Shown one piece after another: positions 7,874 through 15,849 of a stretch of 64,000 nucleotides of DNA. The notes below the pieces were generated by a model, which was not told the DNA's origin, searched no databases, and saw only the letters and a program-made list of their open reading frames with translations. Position 1 is the stretch's first letter. Each line of letters starts with the position of its first letter. Source of the stretch: Pseudomonas cerasi (GTDB lineage: Bacteria; Pseudomonadota; Gammaproteobacteria; Pseudomonadales; Pseudomonadaceae); the NCBI RefSeq assembly GCF_900074915.1, contig NZ_LT222319.1:5757001-5821000 (forward strand), written 5' to 3'. The position numbers and the translations under genes are program-made.

Positions 7874-9061
7874 TCACCCATAAATATCCTCGCGCGTCAG
7901 TGGCAGTCCGGTGTTGCCGTCGGCGAAGGGTTTCACGGCGAGTATCTGGTGCAGGTTGATCCAGCCCTTGGTGAATCCATAGGCGCAGCCTGCGAGGTAT
8001 AGCCGCCAGATCCGCAGGGTCTGTTCGGGTACGATTCGCGCGGCTTCGTCGAGCCGGGATTCCAGTCGTGCGCTCCAGTGCTCCAGGGTTTTCGCGTAGT
8101 GCGGGCGCAGGCTTTCCACGTCGACCACTTCAAGCCCGGCTTCGCTGATATGGGCGCTGATCATGGCCATGTGCGGCAGCTCGCCATTGGGGAAAACATA
8201 GCGGTCAATGAACTCGCCGGCACCACGCCCCACAGGACGACCGTCGGTGTGCCGCGCGGTGATGCCGTGATTCATCACCAGGCCGCCCTCCTTCACCGCG
8301 CCGAACAGGCGTTGCGCGTACAACGGTAGGTTGGCGTGCCCGACGTGCTCGAACATGCCGACACTGACCACTTTGTCGAAGCGCGCATCCTGCGGCAGGT
8401 CGCGGTAGTCGAGCAATTGCAGGTCGACCTTGTCCTGCAGACCTTCGGCTTGCACGCGTTCGCGGGCCAGTGCCAATTGTTGCTGGCTCAGCGTGATGCC
8501 AAAGACCTTCACGCCGTATTCGCGAGCCGCAAAACGCGCCAGCCCCCCCCAGCCGCAGCCGACGTCCAACAGGTATTCACCGCGCTTGAGCCGCAACTTG
8601 CGGCACAGGTGGTGGAATTTATCCTGCTGCGCCTGCTCCAGCGATTCGTCCCCGGTCTTGAAATACGCGCAGGAGTAGACCATCTCCCTGTCGAGCCAGA
8701 GCTGGTAGAAGTCGTTGGAGACATCGTAGTGATAGGCAATCGAGGCCGCGTCAGTGTCCTTGTCATGCTCGACCCGGATCGGATTGCCAGCGCTGTCGTC
8801 ATCATCCACCAGCGCGTGGGTCAGTTCATCGCAGACCCGGACCACTTCGCTGATGGAGCCCTCCAGTTCCAGCCGCCCCTCCACAAACGCGCTGCCTAGC
8901 AGGCCCAGACTGGGGTGACTGAAGTCGGAGACCAGTTGCGGGTCCTTGACGACTATCGTGACGCTGGGCGCAGGCCCGAGGTCCATCTGATGACCGTCCC
9001 AGAGCCTGAGCCGCAACGGCAGATGAAGGTTCTGCAAGGTCGTTGGAAGTTGTGCAAGCAT
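7874..9061 (-). CDS. cfa: Cyclopropane-fatty-acyl-phospholipid synthase
   Basis: A 395-residue SAM-dependent enzyme that adds a methylene bridge to unsaturated acyl chains of membrane phospholipids. The N-terminal lipid-binding domain (about 1-125) is followed by a methyltransferase domain with the SAM motif DVGCGWGG. Downstream come VGMFEHVG and a C-terminal YGFTKGW helix region, all typical of CFA synthases. The gene ends 47 bp from the convergent cls, so two lipid-modifying genes share this spot. Several Pseudomonas strains have more than one cfa-like gene; which paralogue this is cannot be decided here. Confidence 0.92.
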   Translation of the reverse strand: MLAQLPTTLQNLHLPLRLRLWDGHQMDLGPAPSVTIVVKDPQLVSDFSHPSLGLLGSAFVEGRLELEGSISEVVRVCDELTHALVDDDDSAGNPIRVEHDKDTDAASIAYHYDVSNDFYQLWLDREMVYSCAYFKTGDESLEQAQQDKFHHLCRKLRLKRGEYLLDVGCGWGGLARFAAREYGVKVFGITLSQQQLALARERVQAEGLQDKVDLQLLDYRDLPQDARFDKVVSVGMFEHVGHANLPLYAQRLFGAVKEGGLVMNHGITARHTDGRPVGRGAGEFIDRYVFPNGELPHMAMISAHISEAGLEVVDVESLRPHYAKTLEHWSARLESRLDEAARIVPEQTLRIWRLYLAGCAYGFTKGWINLHQILAVKPFADGNTGLPLTREDIYG

Positions 9062-9297
9062 TTCAAAATCACCCCCTTATCCAGAAACTCAAAAAAGAGT
9101 AATCCAGCAAAGGCCCCGCAAAAGGGCCCGAAAAGGCATTGGCGACGGCAAAACTGCTATGAATCAACTGCGGGGGAACAGCCCTGTGCCCTCTGATTCG
9201 AGCCGAGAGTCAGCCTGAATTTGGATCACACAATGAAACACAGCGCTTAATCTGTAACAGAATTAGTCAAAGCTCAAGCCGTTTGACGCACTGATCA

Positions 9298-11262
9298 TCA
9301 GTGCAGGCGTGAGACCTGATGCTGCACACTCACGTCTTCGAGCTTGAGCAATGGCTCCTGAAAGCGCAGCAAACGTCCGGCGTTGCCCAATACCAATAGG
9401 GTGCTTAGATTGTGCAGGATAGCTGCGACCATCGCGCCCGCAGCGCCAAGCAGACCAAAGGCGGCCAGAGCCACGATGGCCAGCGTCCAGCCCAACCCAA
9501 TGATGACGTTGACCTGCAAGGTGTGACGGCACTGGCGACTGAGTCGCACACAGGTGCCCAGGCGGCGCAGATCGCTGCCGATCAGCACGATGTCGGCGGA
9601 TGCCAACGCGATATCCGCCCCACCCGCGCCCATCGCCACGCCGACCACGCCCGCCTTCAGGGCCAGCGAATCGTTGACCCCGTCGCCGACCACCATTGGC
9701 CGGAAACCACTGGAGATCTCGCCCATGACGCGGTTGAGTTTGTCTTCAGGCAGCGCCTGCGCCTGAACGTCAGCGATGCCGATATCGTGCGCCAGATTGT
9801 CGGCCACGCTCTGCCGGTCACCGGTCAACAGCAATTGTCGGCCCAGGCCCAGGCCGCGCAATTCCAGCAGCGCCGCCTGAGCTTCGGGTTTGACACTGTC
9901 GGCCAGCAGCAGCCAGGCCAGAAAAACCCCGTCCAGCGACAGACCGGCCAGCGGGCCGTCATGTGCAGGGACAGCAGGCGTGACGATGCCCATCTGTGCG
10001 AACAACTCCGGGCGGCCCAGTGCTGCATCGCCCTGCCCGGTCGAGGCCACCACACCCAGGCCCTGGCGCTCACGGGTGTCGGTCAGCGGCAGCAGTCGGG
10101 CATTATCCACCAGCCCGGCCAAGGCCCGACTCACCGGGTGACTGCTGGCAGACCCGAGGCTCGCAGCCAGCTCCAGCAATTGTGGATGCTGCGAACCGTC
10201 AGCCTGCACGGACTGCAGACGCAGACGGCCGTAGGTCAGGGTGCCGGTCTTGTCCACAACCAGTGAGTTGAGGTCAGCCAGTTCTTCAAGAAACGCCGAA
10301 CTGCGGATCAGAATCCCGTGCCGCGCCGCGACCGCAATACCTGCGATGGCGGTGGCCGGGGCCGAAAGCACCAGCGCACAGGGACAGGCTGCGACCAGCA
10401 CTGCCAGCATCGCCTGGGCATCCTGAGTGATAAACCAGGTGAGCGCCGCGATCAGCAAGACCAGCACCATGTAACTGCCTGCGTAGCGCTCCAGCAGACG
10501 CGTGATAGGCGGCTTGGAACGCTCTGCGCTCTGCATCAGCGCGATGACCTTGCCCAGCGTCGACTGATCGCCGATGCGGGTCACTTCGATGCGCAGCAGG
10601 CCGTCGAGGTTGATGGCGCCACCGAACACCTCGACCCCGACACTGGCTTCCAGCGGGACCGATTCGCCAGTGATCGACGACGTATCCAGACTGGCTTGCC
10701 CGGACAGCACCCGACCGTCCGCCGGAACGCGGTCGCCCGCCCGCACTTCCACCTGATCGCCGGCTTTGAGCGTCGCGTTGTCGACCTCGCGCACGCTGCC
10801 GTCGGCGCCGAGCAAACGCGCCTGGCTGCGAGTCAGGCGTCCCAGCGCTTCGATGGCCTCCTGCGAGCCGATCACACTGCGCTCTTCCAACACATGACCT
10901 AAGATCATGATGATCGGCAGCAACGCGGCGGTCATCAGGTCACCGGTGGCCCAGGCACCGAGCATCGCCAGTGCGATCAACTGATCGGTGATGCCGTGCA
11001 GGCTCGGATGCCGCAGGCTGTGCCAGCCGGCGCTGATCACCGGTATCGCCACCAACAGTGACGCAGCGCCCAACAGCAACTGGCTGACACCTGCCTGCTC
11101 CGGGGCGAAAAACCGCCAGACCAGTCCCAATCCCAGCAAGCCCAAGGCCAGCATCGCGAGGGTCAGTTGCCGGGCGGCACTGCGCTGCTCTGCGCTGCTC
11201 AGCAGACTGCCAGGCGCCTGCGGTTGACCAGCGTCGTGGGTGTGAACGGCTTCGCCACTCAT
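9298..11262 (-). CDS. hmtA: HmtA-like P1B-type heavy-metal (Zn/Cu) transporting ATPase
   Basis: A 654-residue inner-membrane P-type ATPase. Seen in order: no N-terminal HMA domain, only a short His-containing leader; transmembrane helices; the TGES actuator loop (about 198-201); the metal-site CPC (about 293-295); the phosphorylation motif DKTGT (about 337-341); the HP of SSHPVS (about 375); and GDGVND. It is the last gene of a four-gene operon with three SPFH proteins, overlapping the previous gene by ATGA. The combination matches the P. aeruginosa HmtA locus as I recall it, where the ATPase works in zinc and copper uptake. A Zur-like box before the operon supports an import role. Direction and metal are inferred. 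Confidence 0.85.
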   Translation of the reverse strand: MSGEAVHTHDAGQPQAPGSLLSSAEQRSAARQLTLAMLALGLLGLGLVWRFFAPEQAGVSQLLLGAASLLVAIPVISAGWHSLRHPSLHGITDQLIALAMLGAWATGDLMTAALLPIIMILGHVLEERSVIGSQEAIEALGRLTRSQARLLGADGSVREVDNATLKAGDQVEVRAGDRVPADGRVLSGQASLDTSSITGESVPLEASVGVEVFGGAINLDGLLRIEVTRIGDQSTLGKVIALMQSAERSKPPITRLLERYAGSYMVLVLLIAALTWFITQDAQAMLAVLVAACPCALVLSAPATAIAGIAVAARHGILIRSSAFLEELADLNSLVVDKTGTLTYGRLRLQSVQADGSQHPQLLELAASLGSASSHPVSRALAGLVDNARLLPLTDTRERQGLGVVASTGQGDAALGRPELFAQMGIVTPAVPAHDGPLAGLSLDGVFLAWLLLADSVKPEAQAALLELRGLGLGRQLLLTGDRQSVADNLAHDIGIADVQAQALPEDKLNRVMGEISSGFRPMVVGDGVNDSLALKAGVVGVAMGAGGADIALASADIVLIGSDLRRLGTCVRLSRQCRHTLQVNVIIGLGWTLAIVALAAFGLLGAAGAMVAAILHNLSTLLVLGNAGRLLRFQEPLLKLEDVSVQHQVSRLH

Positions 11263-12329
11263 TGTGGTGCTCCCTGAATGATCAGGCGGGAATCGTCTTT
11301 GGGATCGACCGTGGTCACCGAACCCGCCTGATGCAGAATGACCGGTACGCGTTCACGGTAGAGACGTTGCATCAGGCCGGGATCGCTGCGGGTTTCGGCT
11401 GATTGGGTCAGGCTGACAACGGTTGCGGTAGCCGACTGCGCCTTGGCCAGACGCTCGGACGCCTGTGCATGCGCCACTTGCAGGGTTCGGTCGGCCTGTT
11501 GATTGGCGGTCTGGGTCAGCTTTTCGGCCTCCGTGCGCGCGTTGGCCACGGCCTGATCGGCCTGCTGACTGGCCGTCAGCACAGCATTGAAAGCGTTGAC
11601 TGCCGAGGTCGGCAAGCTCGACTGCACATCCACCCGAGCGACCTCGACACCGATGCCCATGCCGGTCGCCTTGAGCTCGGCCAGACGCTGATTGATGCCG
11701 CGCACCAGATCGCCACGCAGCCGCTCACGGCGTTCGGCGGCCTGGCTGTCAGCACCGATCAGCTCGGGACGGGCAACCAGAATGGTGTCCAGATCCCGCG
11801 CCGCCGTCAGCGCCACAGCGCTGCGATTGACCAGCCGGTCCAGCGCGGGCAATACATGCTCGCCCTGCAACACGAAGGCAGTGGGGTCAGTCACTTTGTA
11901 AAACACCGTGACGTCCAGTTGCACCACACCGGCATCGCCAGTCAGCAGAAAACCGGAGCCTGCCAGTGCATCGCTCATGGGTGCCGACAGGGTCGCGACT
12001 TCATCGGCTTTCAACGCGGCAGGCGAACGCAGCAGGGTTTCCACGCGCCGCTCTATCACCCGATCAGCCGAAGGCAGCAGCACCACCTGTTCGAACGGCT
12101 GCGGCCAGGCGATCAGCAGCCCTGCGTTCTGAACCCGCTCGATCGCGCCGAAGTGCATGACCACCGCGCGGTTCTGTGGATCGATCTGGCGTATGTTGGA
12201 CGTCGCCCAGGCAAGCGCGGCGAGCAATGTCACGCCATACAGCCCCAGAAACGCCAGACGGCTCGCCTGCAACCAAGGGCTGTTTACCGGCGGGCGCTGC
12301 GCCACGGCTTCGTCGACCGGCTGGCTCAT
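11259..12329 (-). CDS. SPFH/HflC-like membrane protein, operon with hmtA
   Basis: A 356-residue protein with a cytoplasmic leader and one membrane helix (about 28-45). An SPFH (Band 7) domain follows, then a long Ala/Gln/Lys-rich coiled coil (about 230-310). HflC-like proteins assemble into large membrane rings or rafts. It overlaps both neighbours by ATGA (starts at 12329 inside the previous stop; its own stop overlaps the hmtA start), so the three proteins are likely made in fixed ratio. It is not the general HflKC pair, which sits beside hflX in another context. Probable role: scaffold or quality control for the P-type ATPase at low zinc. Confidence 0.78.
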   Translation of the reverse strand: MSQPVDEAVAQRPPVNSPWLQASRLAFLGLYGVTLLAALAWATSNIRQIDPQNRAVVMHFGAIERVQNAGLLIAWPQPFEQVVLLPSADRVIERRVETLLRSPAALKADEVATLSAPMSDALAGSGFLLTGDAGVVQLDVTVFYKVTDPTAFVLQGEHVLPALDRLVNRSAVALTAARDLDTILVARPELIGADSQAAERRERLRGDLVRGINQRLAELKATGMGIGVEVARVDVQSSLPTSAVNAFNAVLTASQQADQAVANARTEAEKLTQTANQQADRTLQVAHAQASERLAKAQSATATVVSLTQSAETRSDPGLMQRLYRERVPVILHQAGSVTTVDPKDDSRLIIQGAPQ

Positions 12330-13363
12330 GGCTGCGTTCCGCTCTTGCCATCCAGCGTCGGCGGGCCGTCCACCAGCACGCGGAACGGCGCCGCGTCGGT
12401 GCGCAGTATCAGGCGGGTGCCGGGCGTCACGATAGTGCCCAGCGTATCCAGCGAGCGCAGCAGGTTGTAGAGCTGCGGCGAGCCCGCATAGGCACGGCCA
12501 TAGATCTGCGCGGCTTCAACCCGCGACTGTGCTTCGATATCGGCCGCCTTGACCGTGGCATCGGCTTCGACAATCCGTGCATCGCGCTCGGCGGCCGAAC
12601 GAATCTGCGCCGCCTCACGCTTGCCCACGGCGGTTCGCTCGGTGGCGATGGTCTCGCGCTCGGCGCGCATGCGGTCCACGGTAGCGTTGAGCGTTACCGA
12701 AGGCAGGGTCAGTCGCTCCACGCCGACCTGCAGGACACGCACCCCGTAAGTCGCCAGCAGTTGCTGATCGATCTGCTGGCGCAGCTGATTTTCGAAGGCA
12801 GTGATATTCACCTTGCTGGCGTCGGTATTCACCAGGCTGGAAAGGTCGAAACTGCTCGCGGTGGTTTCCAGCGCCGAGCCGACAAAGGTACGGATCTGCC
12901 GCGCCGCCTCGTCGGGCTGGTTCTGTACCGCGCGCATGAAGCGCTGCACGTTGTCGGCGTCGCCCTGCACCTTCCACGCCACGTAGGCCTGAACGATGAT
13001 GCGCAAGCCATCGCGGGTACCGACGTCCTGCAGACCGCTGGAAGTGGTTCGCAAGCGCAGATCCACCGGGATGGTCGCCTCGAACGGTGCCGGCCAGCGC
13101 CAGTTGAGGCCCGGCTCAAGCAGGACGCGGGACGGGTTGCCGAAGCGTGTGACGACGGTCGCCTCGCCCGAACGCACCTGCACCAGGCTCGCTGCTGCAA
13201 TCACAAACGCGATCAGCACCGCAGCCAGGCTTGCCCGCCGCCAGGGGAACGCTGCCGGGCCGCTCGCGCCATGATGATGGTGGTGATGACCATGGCCGCC
13301 ATGGCCGTGACTGTCATGGCTATCGTGGTCGGCGTGATCGTGATGATGATGGAACAGACTCAA
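12326..13363 (-). CDS. SPFH protein with histidine-rich N-terminus
   Basis: A 345-residue SPFH protein. The first 32 residues are dominated by His, Asp and Gly (HHHHDHADHD, then HGHGGHGHHHHHH). A membrane helix (about 43-63), an SPFH domain and a coiled coil follow. The His-rich leader lies on the N-side of the membrane helix and looks like a zinc-binding or buffering tail. The start is TTG at 13363; AAGGAG lies 8 bases before it and no ATG fits. It begins 11 bp after the upstream gene's stop. Location beside a Zur-like operator and an HmtA-like ATPase fits a zinc role. Confidence 0.8.
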   Translation of the reverse strand: MSLFHHHHDHADHDSHDSHGHGGHGHHHHHHGASGPAAFPWRRASLAAVLIAFVIAAASLVQVRSGEATVVTRFGNPSRVLLEPGLNWRWPAPFEATIPVDLRLRTTSSGLQDVGTRDGLRIIVQAYVAWKVQGDADNVQRFMRAVQNQPDEAARQIRTFVGSALETTASSFDLSSLVNTDASKVNITAFENQLRQQIDQQLLATYGVRVLQVGVERLTLPSVTLNATVDRMRAERETIATERTAVGKREAAQIRSAAERDARIVEADATVKAADIEAQSRVEAAQIYGRAYAGSPQLYNLLRSLDTLGTIVTPGTRLILRTDAAPFRVLVDGPPTLDGKSGTQP

Positions 13364-13374
13364 GGGACGACTCC

Positions 13375-15375
13375 TTACTGAACGGCTTTACGCGGCGCCG
13401 TTGGGTCTGCCGGTGGGGTGAAGGTACGCAGGTCGATGGTCGGCGCACTGTCGCCGCCCAGACGGTGGTCGAGTATCAGCAACTTCGCATTGCCCAGGCC
13501 CTCGGTCAGTTGGGCCAGGTATTGCTCCAGCAAAAACGCCTGGCCTGCCTTGGCATAGGCCTGACGTTCGGCACTGAAGCGCAGGTCTGCACCCTGTGCG
13601 CCGGCCAGAATCTCGCGGGCGACGGCACTGGCCTGATCACGCGCCACGCTGGCATTGAGCTGCGCCTGATTGGCCCTGTCGCTGGCCGCGCCGCGTTCGC
13701 GAGAGATCAGCGCCTGTGCACCAATCTGCGCAGCCTGCACAGCATGATAGGCGTTGGCCGCACCGGCAGGCGGGTGGATGGCTTCAACCACCGTGGCGAG
13801 CAATTCGACGCCGCTGTCCAGCCGCTGCAAGTCGGCCTGCACGGCCTTGCCGATGTCATCGGCCAGCTCGCTGCGCTGTTCGCCGAGCAGTTCATCCAGC
13901 GTGCGCGAAGCAAAGTCATGCACCAGCACCCGGCTGGCCGTGCTGCGAATCAAGGCTGGGATGTCAGCGCTGTTATAGGTCGACGCCATGGCTGCGGCAT
14001 CTGTCAGGCCGATACGGTAGACGAACCGCACGTCCATATTGACGATCTGAAAGCTCTGCTTGTCGCCTGCACTGCTGGCAATGACCTGGGATTTTTCGTT
14101 GATATGGCTGGCATCCCACAGACGGTTGGCGCTACCCGGTGGCGGGCCTTCGGCCGGGTCCAGCGTTTGCTCGGCCGTGTCGGCAGCAGAAACGCTGGTC
14201 GCCAGTTCATGAACCACGCCGTTTTCAACGGCCAGCACACGCCCGAACGGCCAGGGCAAACCCACGTGCAGACCGGGCCCGGACACGTCGACCGGCTTGC
14301 CGAAGCGTTCATAAATGCCCCGCCCCTGCATGGGAATTTCATGCACGCCGCTCAGCACCCAGCCCAGCGCTGCGACCACCGTCAGCACCGGCAAAAAGGC
14401 GCGACGCATGTAGGTAAAGGCCCAGATCTGGCGCAGATCGATGCCAAAGCGGTTGTGCAGTTCGTGCTGCAAGGCGAGCAGCGGACGCGGCGGCCAGCGC
14501 AACAGGTCGGCGATGAAACTGGCGGCCAGCAGGCGCGGTTCGCTGCGTGGGTTGCGCGGGCTGAACACCGACAGCACAGCGCGCAGCAGAAACTCCAGCG
14601 CCACGCCAAACGGCAGCAGGCCGATCAATACCGCCAGCCGCGCAGGCCAGACACGTTCTGCACTGGAGAAAAACAGGCACAGCGCGCCGACCAGCAGGAC
14701 GATCAGCGTCATGCGCACCAGTTGCGCCAGCGCACCGGCCTCCGGCGACTGACTGTCGGACTCGCTGCTCAGTTGTCGCTCGATGACCAGCAGCCCGAAT
14801 GCCAACAACAGCATGACGCTGCCGGCCAGGCTACCGGCCGTGGAGAGGTCGACGCCGGACAGCGCCAGGTTCCAGAAGGCACGAACGACGATCAACGCCA
14901 GCACCGCCCAACCGGCAAGCCACAGGGTCGAGCTGCCCACGTGCCTGACCAGCGATTTGCCGGAGTCACTCAGCCGTTCAAGCAGGCGCTCGTACCAGCC
15001 GCTCTCGTCGCCAGCAGACAGGTTTTCGTCGAGGGTGTCTGCGTCCGGCGAACGCAACGCGCGAGCCCGCCACAGCGCGACATGCCGCGCCGACTGCAAG
15101 CCCGCCGTGAGCAGAAACAACGCCGCCGAGGCGTTGCACAACACGGCCATCCACAAAGAGCCGGGGGAAAACAGATCGATGGACAACGCCAGCAGCAGCC
15201 CGAACGCCCCTGCTCCACCGGTCACATACATCAATCGTCCCAGACGCCGAACCTGTTGCACCGCCATTTGAAAACGTGGCAGGCCTTCAAGGCCTTCGTG
15301 CTCATCCAAATCAACCCGCATCACTACCCCGGCACCCGCTGATTTATCGCCCTTTGGAGAGCCCTGCATTGGCAT
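13375..15375 (-). CDS. Large polytopic SPFH (HflK-like) protein, first gene of Zur-linked operon
   Basis: A 666-residue protein. The N-terminal half (about 35-340) has several hydrophobic segments in two groups. The C-terminal half is an SPFH domain beginning near ERFGKPVDVSGPG and ending in an Ala/Gln/Arg-rich coiled coil. A polytopic membrane module fused to an HflK-like SPFH domain is unusual, since ordinary HflK has a single helix. ATG 15375 is taken; another Met lies two codons in, and no strong ribosome site is visible. The Zur-like box ends 23 bp before the start, overlapping the likely promoter. It heads the operon to hmtA. Confidence 0.8.
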   Translation of the reverse strand: MPMQGSPKGDKSAGAGVVMRVDLDEHEGLEGLPRFQMAVQQVRRLGRLMYVTGGAGAFGLLLALSIDLFSPGSLWMAVLCNASAALFLLTAGLQSARHVALWRARALRSPDADTLDENLSAGDESGWYERLLERLSDSGKSLVRHVGSSTLWLAGWAVLALIVVRAFWNLALSGVDLSTAGSLAGSVMLLLAFGLLVIERQLSSESDSQSPEAGALAQLVRMTLIVLLVGALCLFFSSAERVWPARLAVLIGLLPFGVALEFLLRAVLSVFSPRNPRSEPRLLAASFIADLLRWPPRPLLALQHELHNRFGIDLRQIWAFTYMRRAFLPVLTVVAALGWVLSGVHEIPMQGRGIYERFGKPVDVSGPGLHVGLPWPFGRVLAVENGVVHELATSVSAADTAEQTLDPAEGPPPGSANRLWDASHINEKSQVIASSAGDKQSFQIVNMDVRFVYRIGLTDAAAMASTYNSADIPALIRSTASRVLVHDFASRTLDELLGEQRSELADDIGKAVQADLQRLDSGVELLATVVEAIHPPAGAANAYHAVQAAQIGAQALISRERGAASDRANQAQLNASVARDQASAVAREILAGAQGADLRFSAERQAYAKAGQAFLLEQYLAQLTEGLGNAKLLILDHRLGGDSAPTIDLRTFTPPADPTAPRKAVQ

Positions 15376-15397
15376 CTGAATGCCAGTGAATCATAGC

Positions 15398-15411
15398 GTT
15401 ACGATATAACA
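15398..15411. promoter_or_regulatory. Zur-like box of the SPFH-hmtA operon
   Basis: GTTACGATATAACA matches the GTTATAATATAACA consensus at 12 of 14 positions and lies 23 bp before the first SPFH gene. It also agrees with the recalled zinc-starvation induction of the equivalent P. aeruginosa operon. Confidence 0.7.
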
Positions 15412-15525
15412 CGCGGAATGAAACTTTCGTCAGGACTATTAGCTGAACGGATGTGAGATAGCGGTGTTGCCCAGCGGGCGAATCGACCTGAAGTCGGGCA
15501 GAGAGCGAGCCCGCGCGCCAGCAAA

Positions 15526-15651
15526 ATGATTGCTGAATATTGCCTGGCGAAAAAAGTTTTCGTGTCGGTCGAAGACGTCGAGTTGATCAGCGTTTCTTGC
15601 CCCGATCGTCTGGAAGCCTTGCGCCAAGCGGCGATGCGCTTAATCGATTAG
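15526..15651 (+). CDS. Possible 41-residue small protein
   Basis: A short frame from ATG 15526 to TAG 15651 in the 474-bp gap between the SPFH operon and opgD. The peptide starts MIAEYCLAKK and is mixed-charge with a helical C-terminus. No convincing ribosome site precedes it. Its only support is the strong intrinsic terminator 39 bp downstream on the same strand, which implies that something is transcribed rightward here. A small RNA is an equal alternative. Confidence 0.25.
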   Translation: MIAEYCLAKKVFVSVEDVELISVSCPDRLEALRQAAMRLID

Positions 15652-15689
15652 TCTGCAGCGACGCAAAAATCAACGTTATAGCCGCCAAC

Positions 15690-15726
15690 ACGCCGGATTC
15701 ATTAGCCATGATCGGCGTTTTTTTTT
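15690..15726 (+). terminator. Intrinsic terminator without an obvious upstream gene
   Basis: ACGCCG (15690-15695) pairs with CGGCGT (15713-15718), extended by an adjacent GAT/ATC match past a one-base bulge, and is followed by nine Ts. The orientation is rightward. It ends transcription from 15412-15690, before opgD. Confidence 0.75.
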
Positions 15727-15849
15727 GGCCGATTTCCGAACCGTATCTCGTCTTTGTTATCTGTTGTGGGTAGTTTGCGTTCGGCAAGGAGTCGTTGGCG
15801 CGCCATTTTTTGTGCAGGACGCACAGAATTACTCAGAGGCTTCACCTTT

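Noticed and set aside
13231..15342. A 703-codon open frame on the plus strand
   Set aside because: It is antisense to the large SPFH gene and its neighbour, rich in Gln, Arg and His as expected from the reverse of a high-G+C gene, without domain signals.
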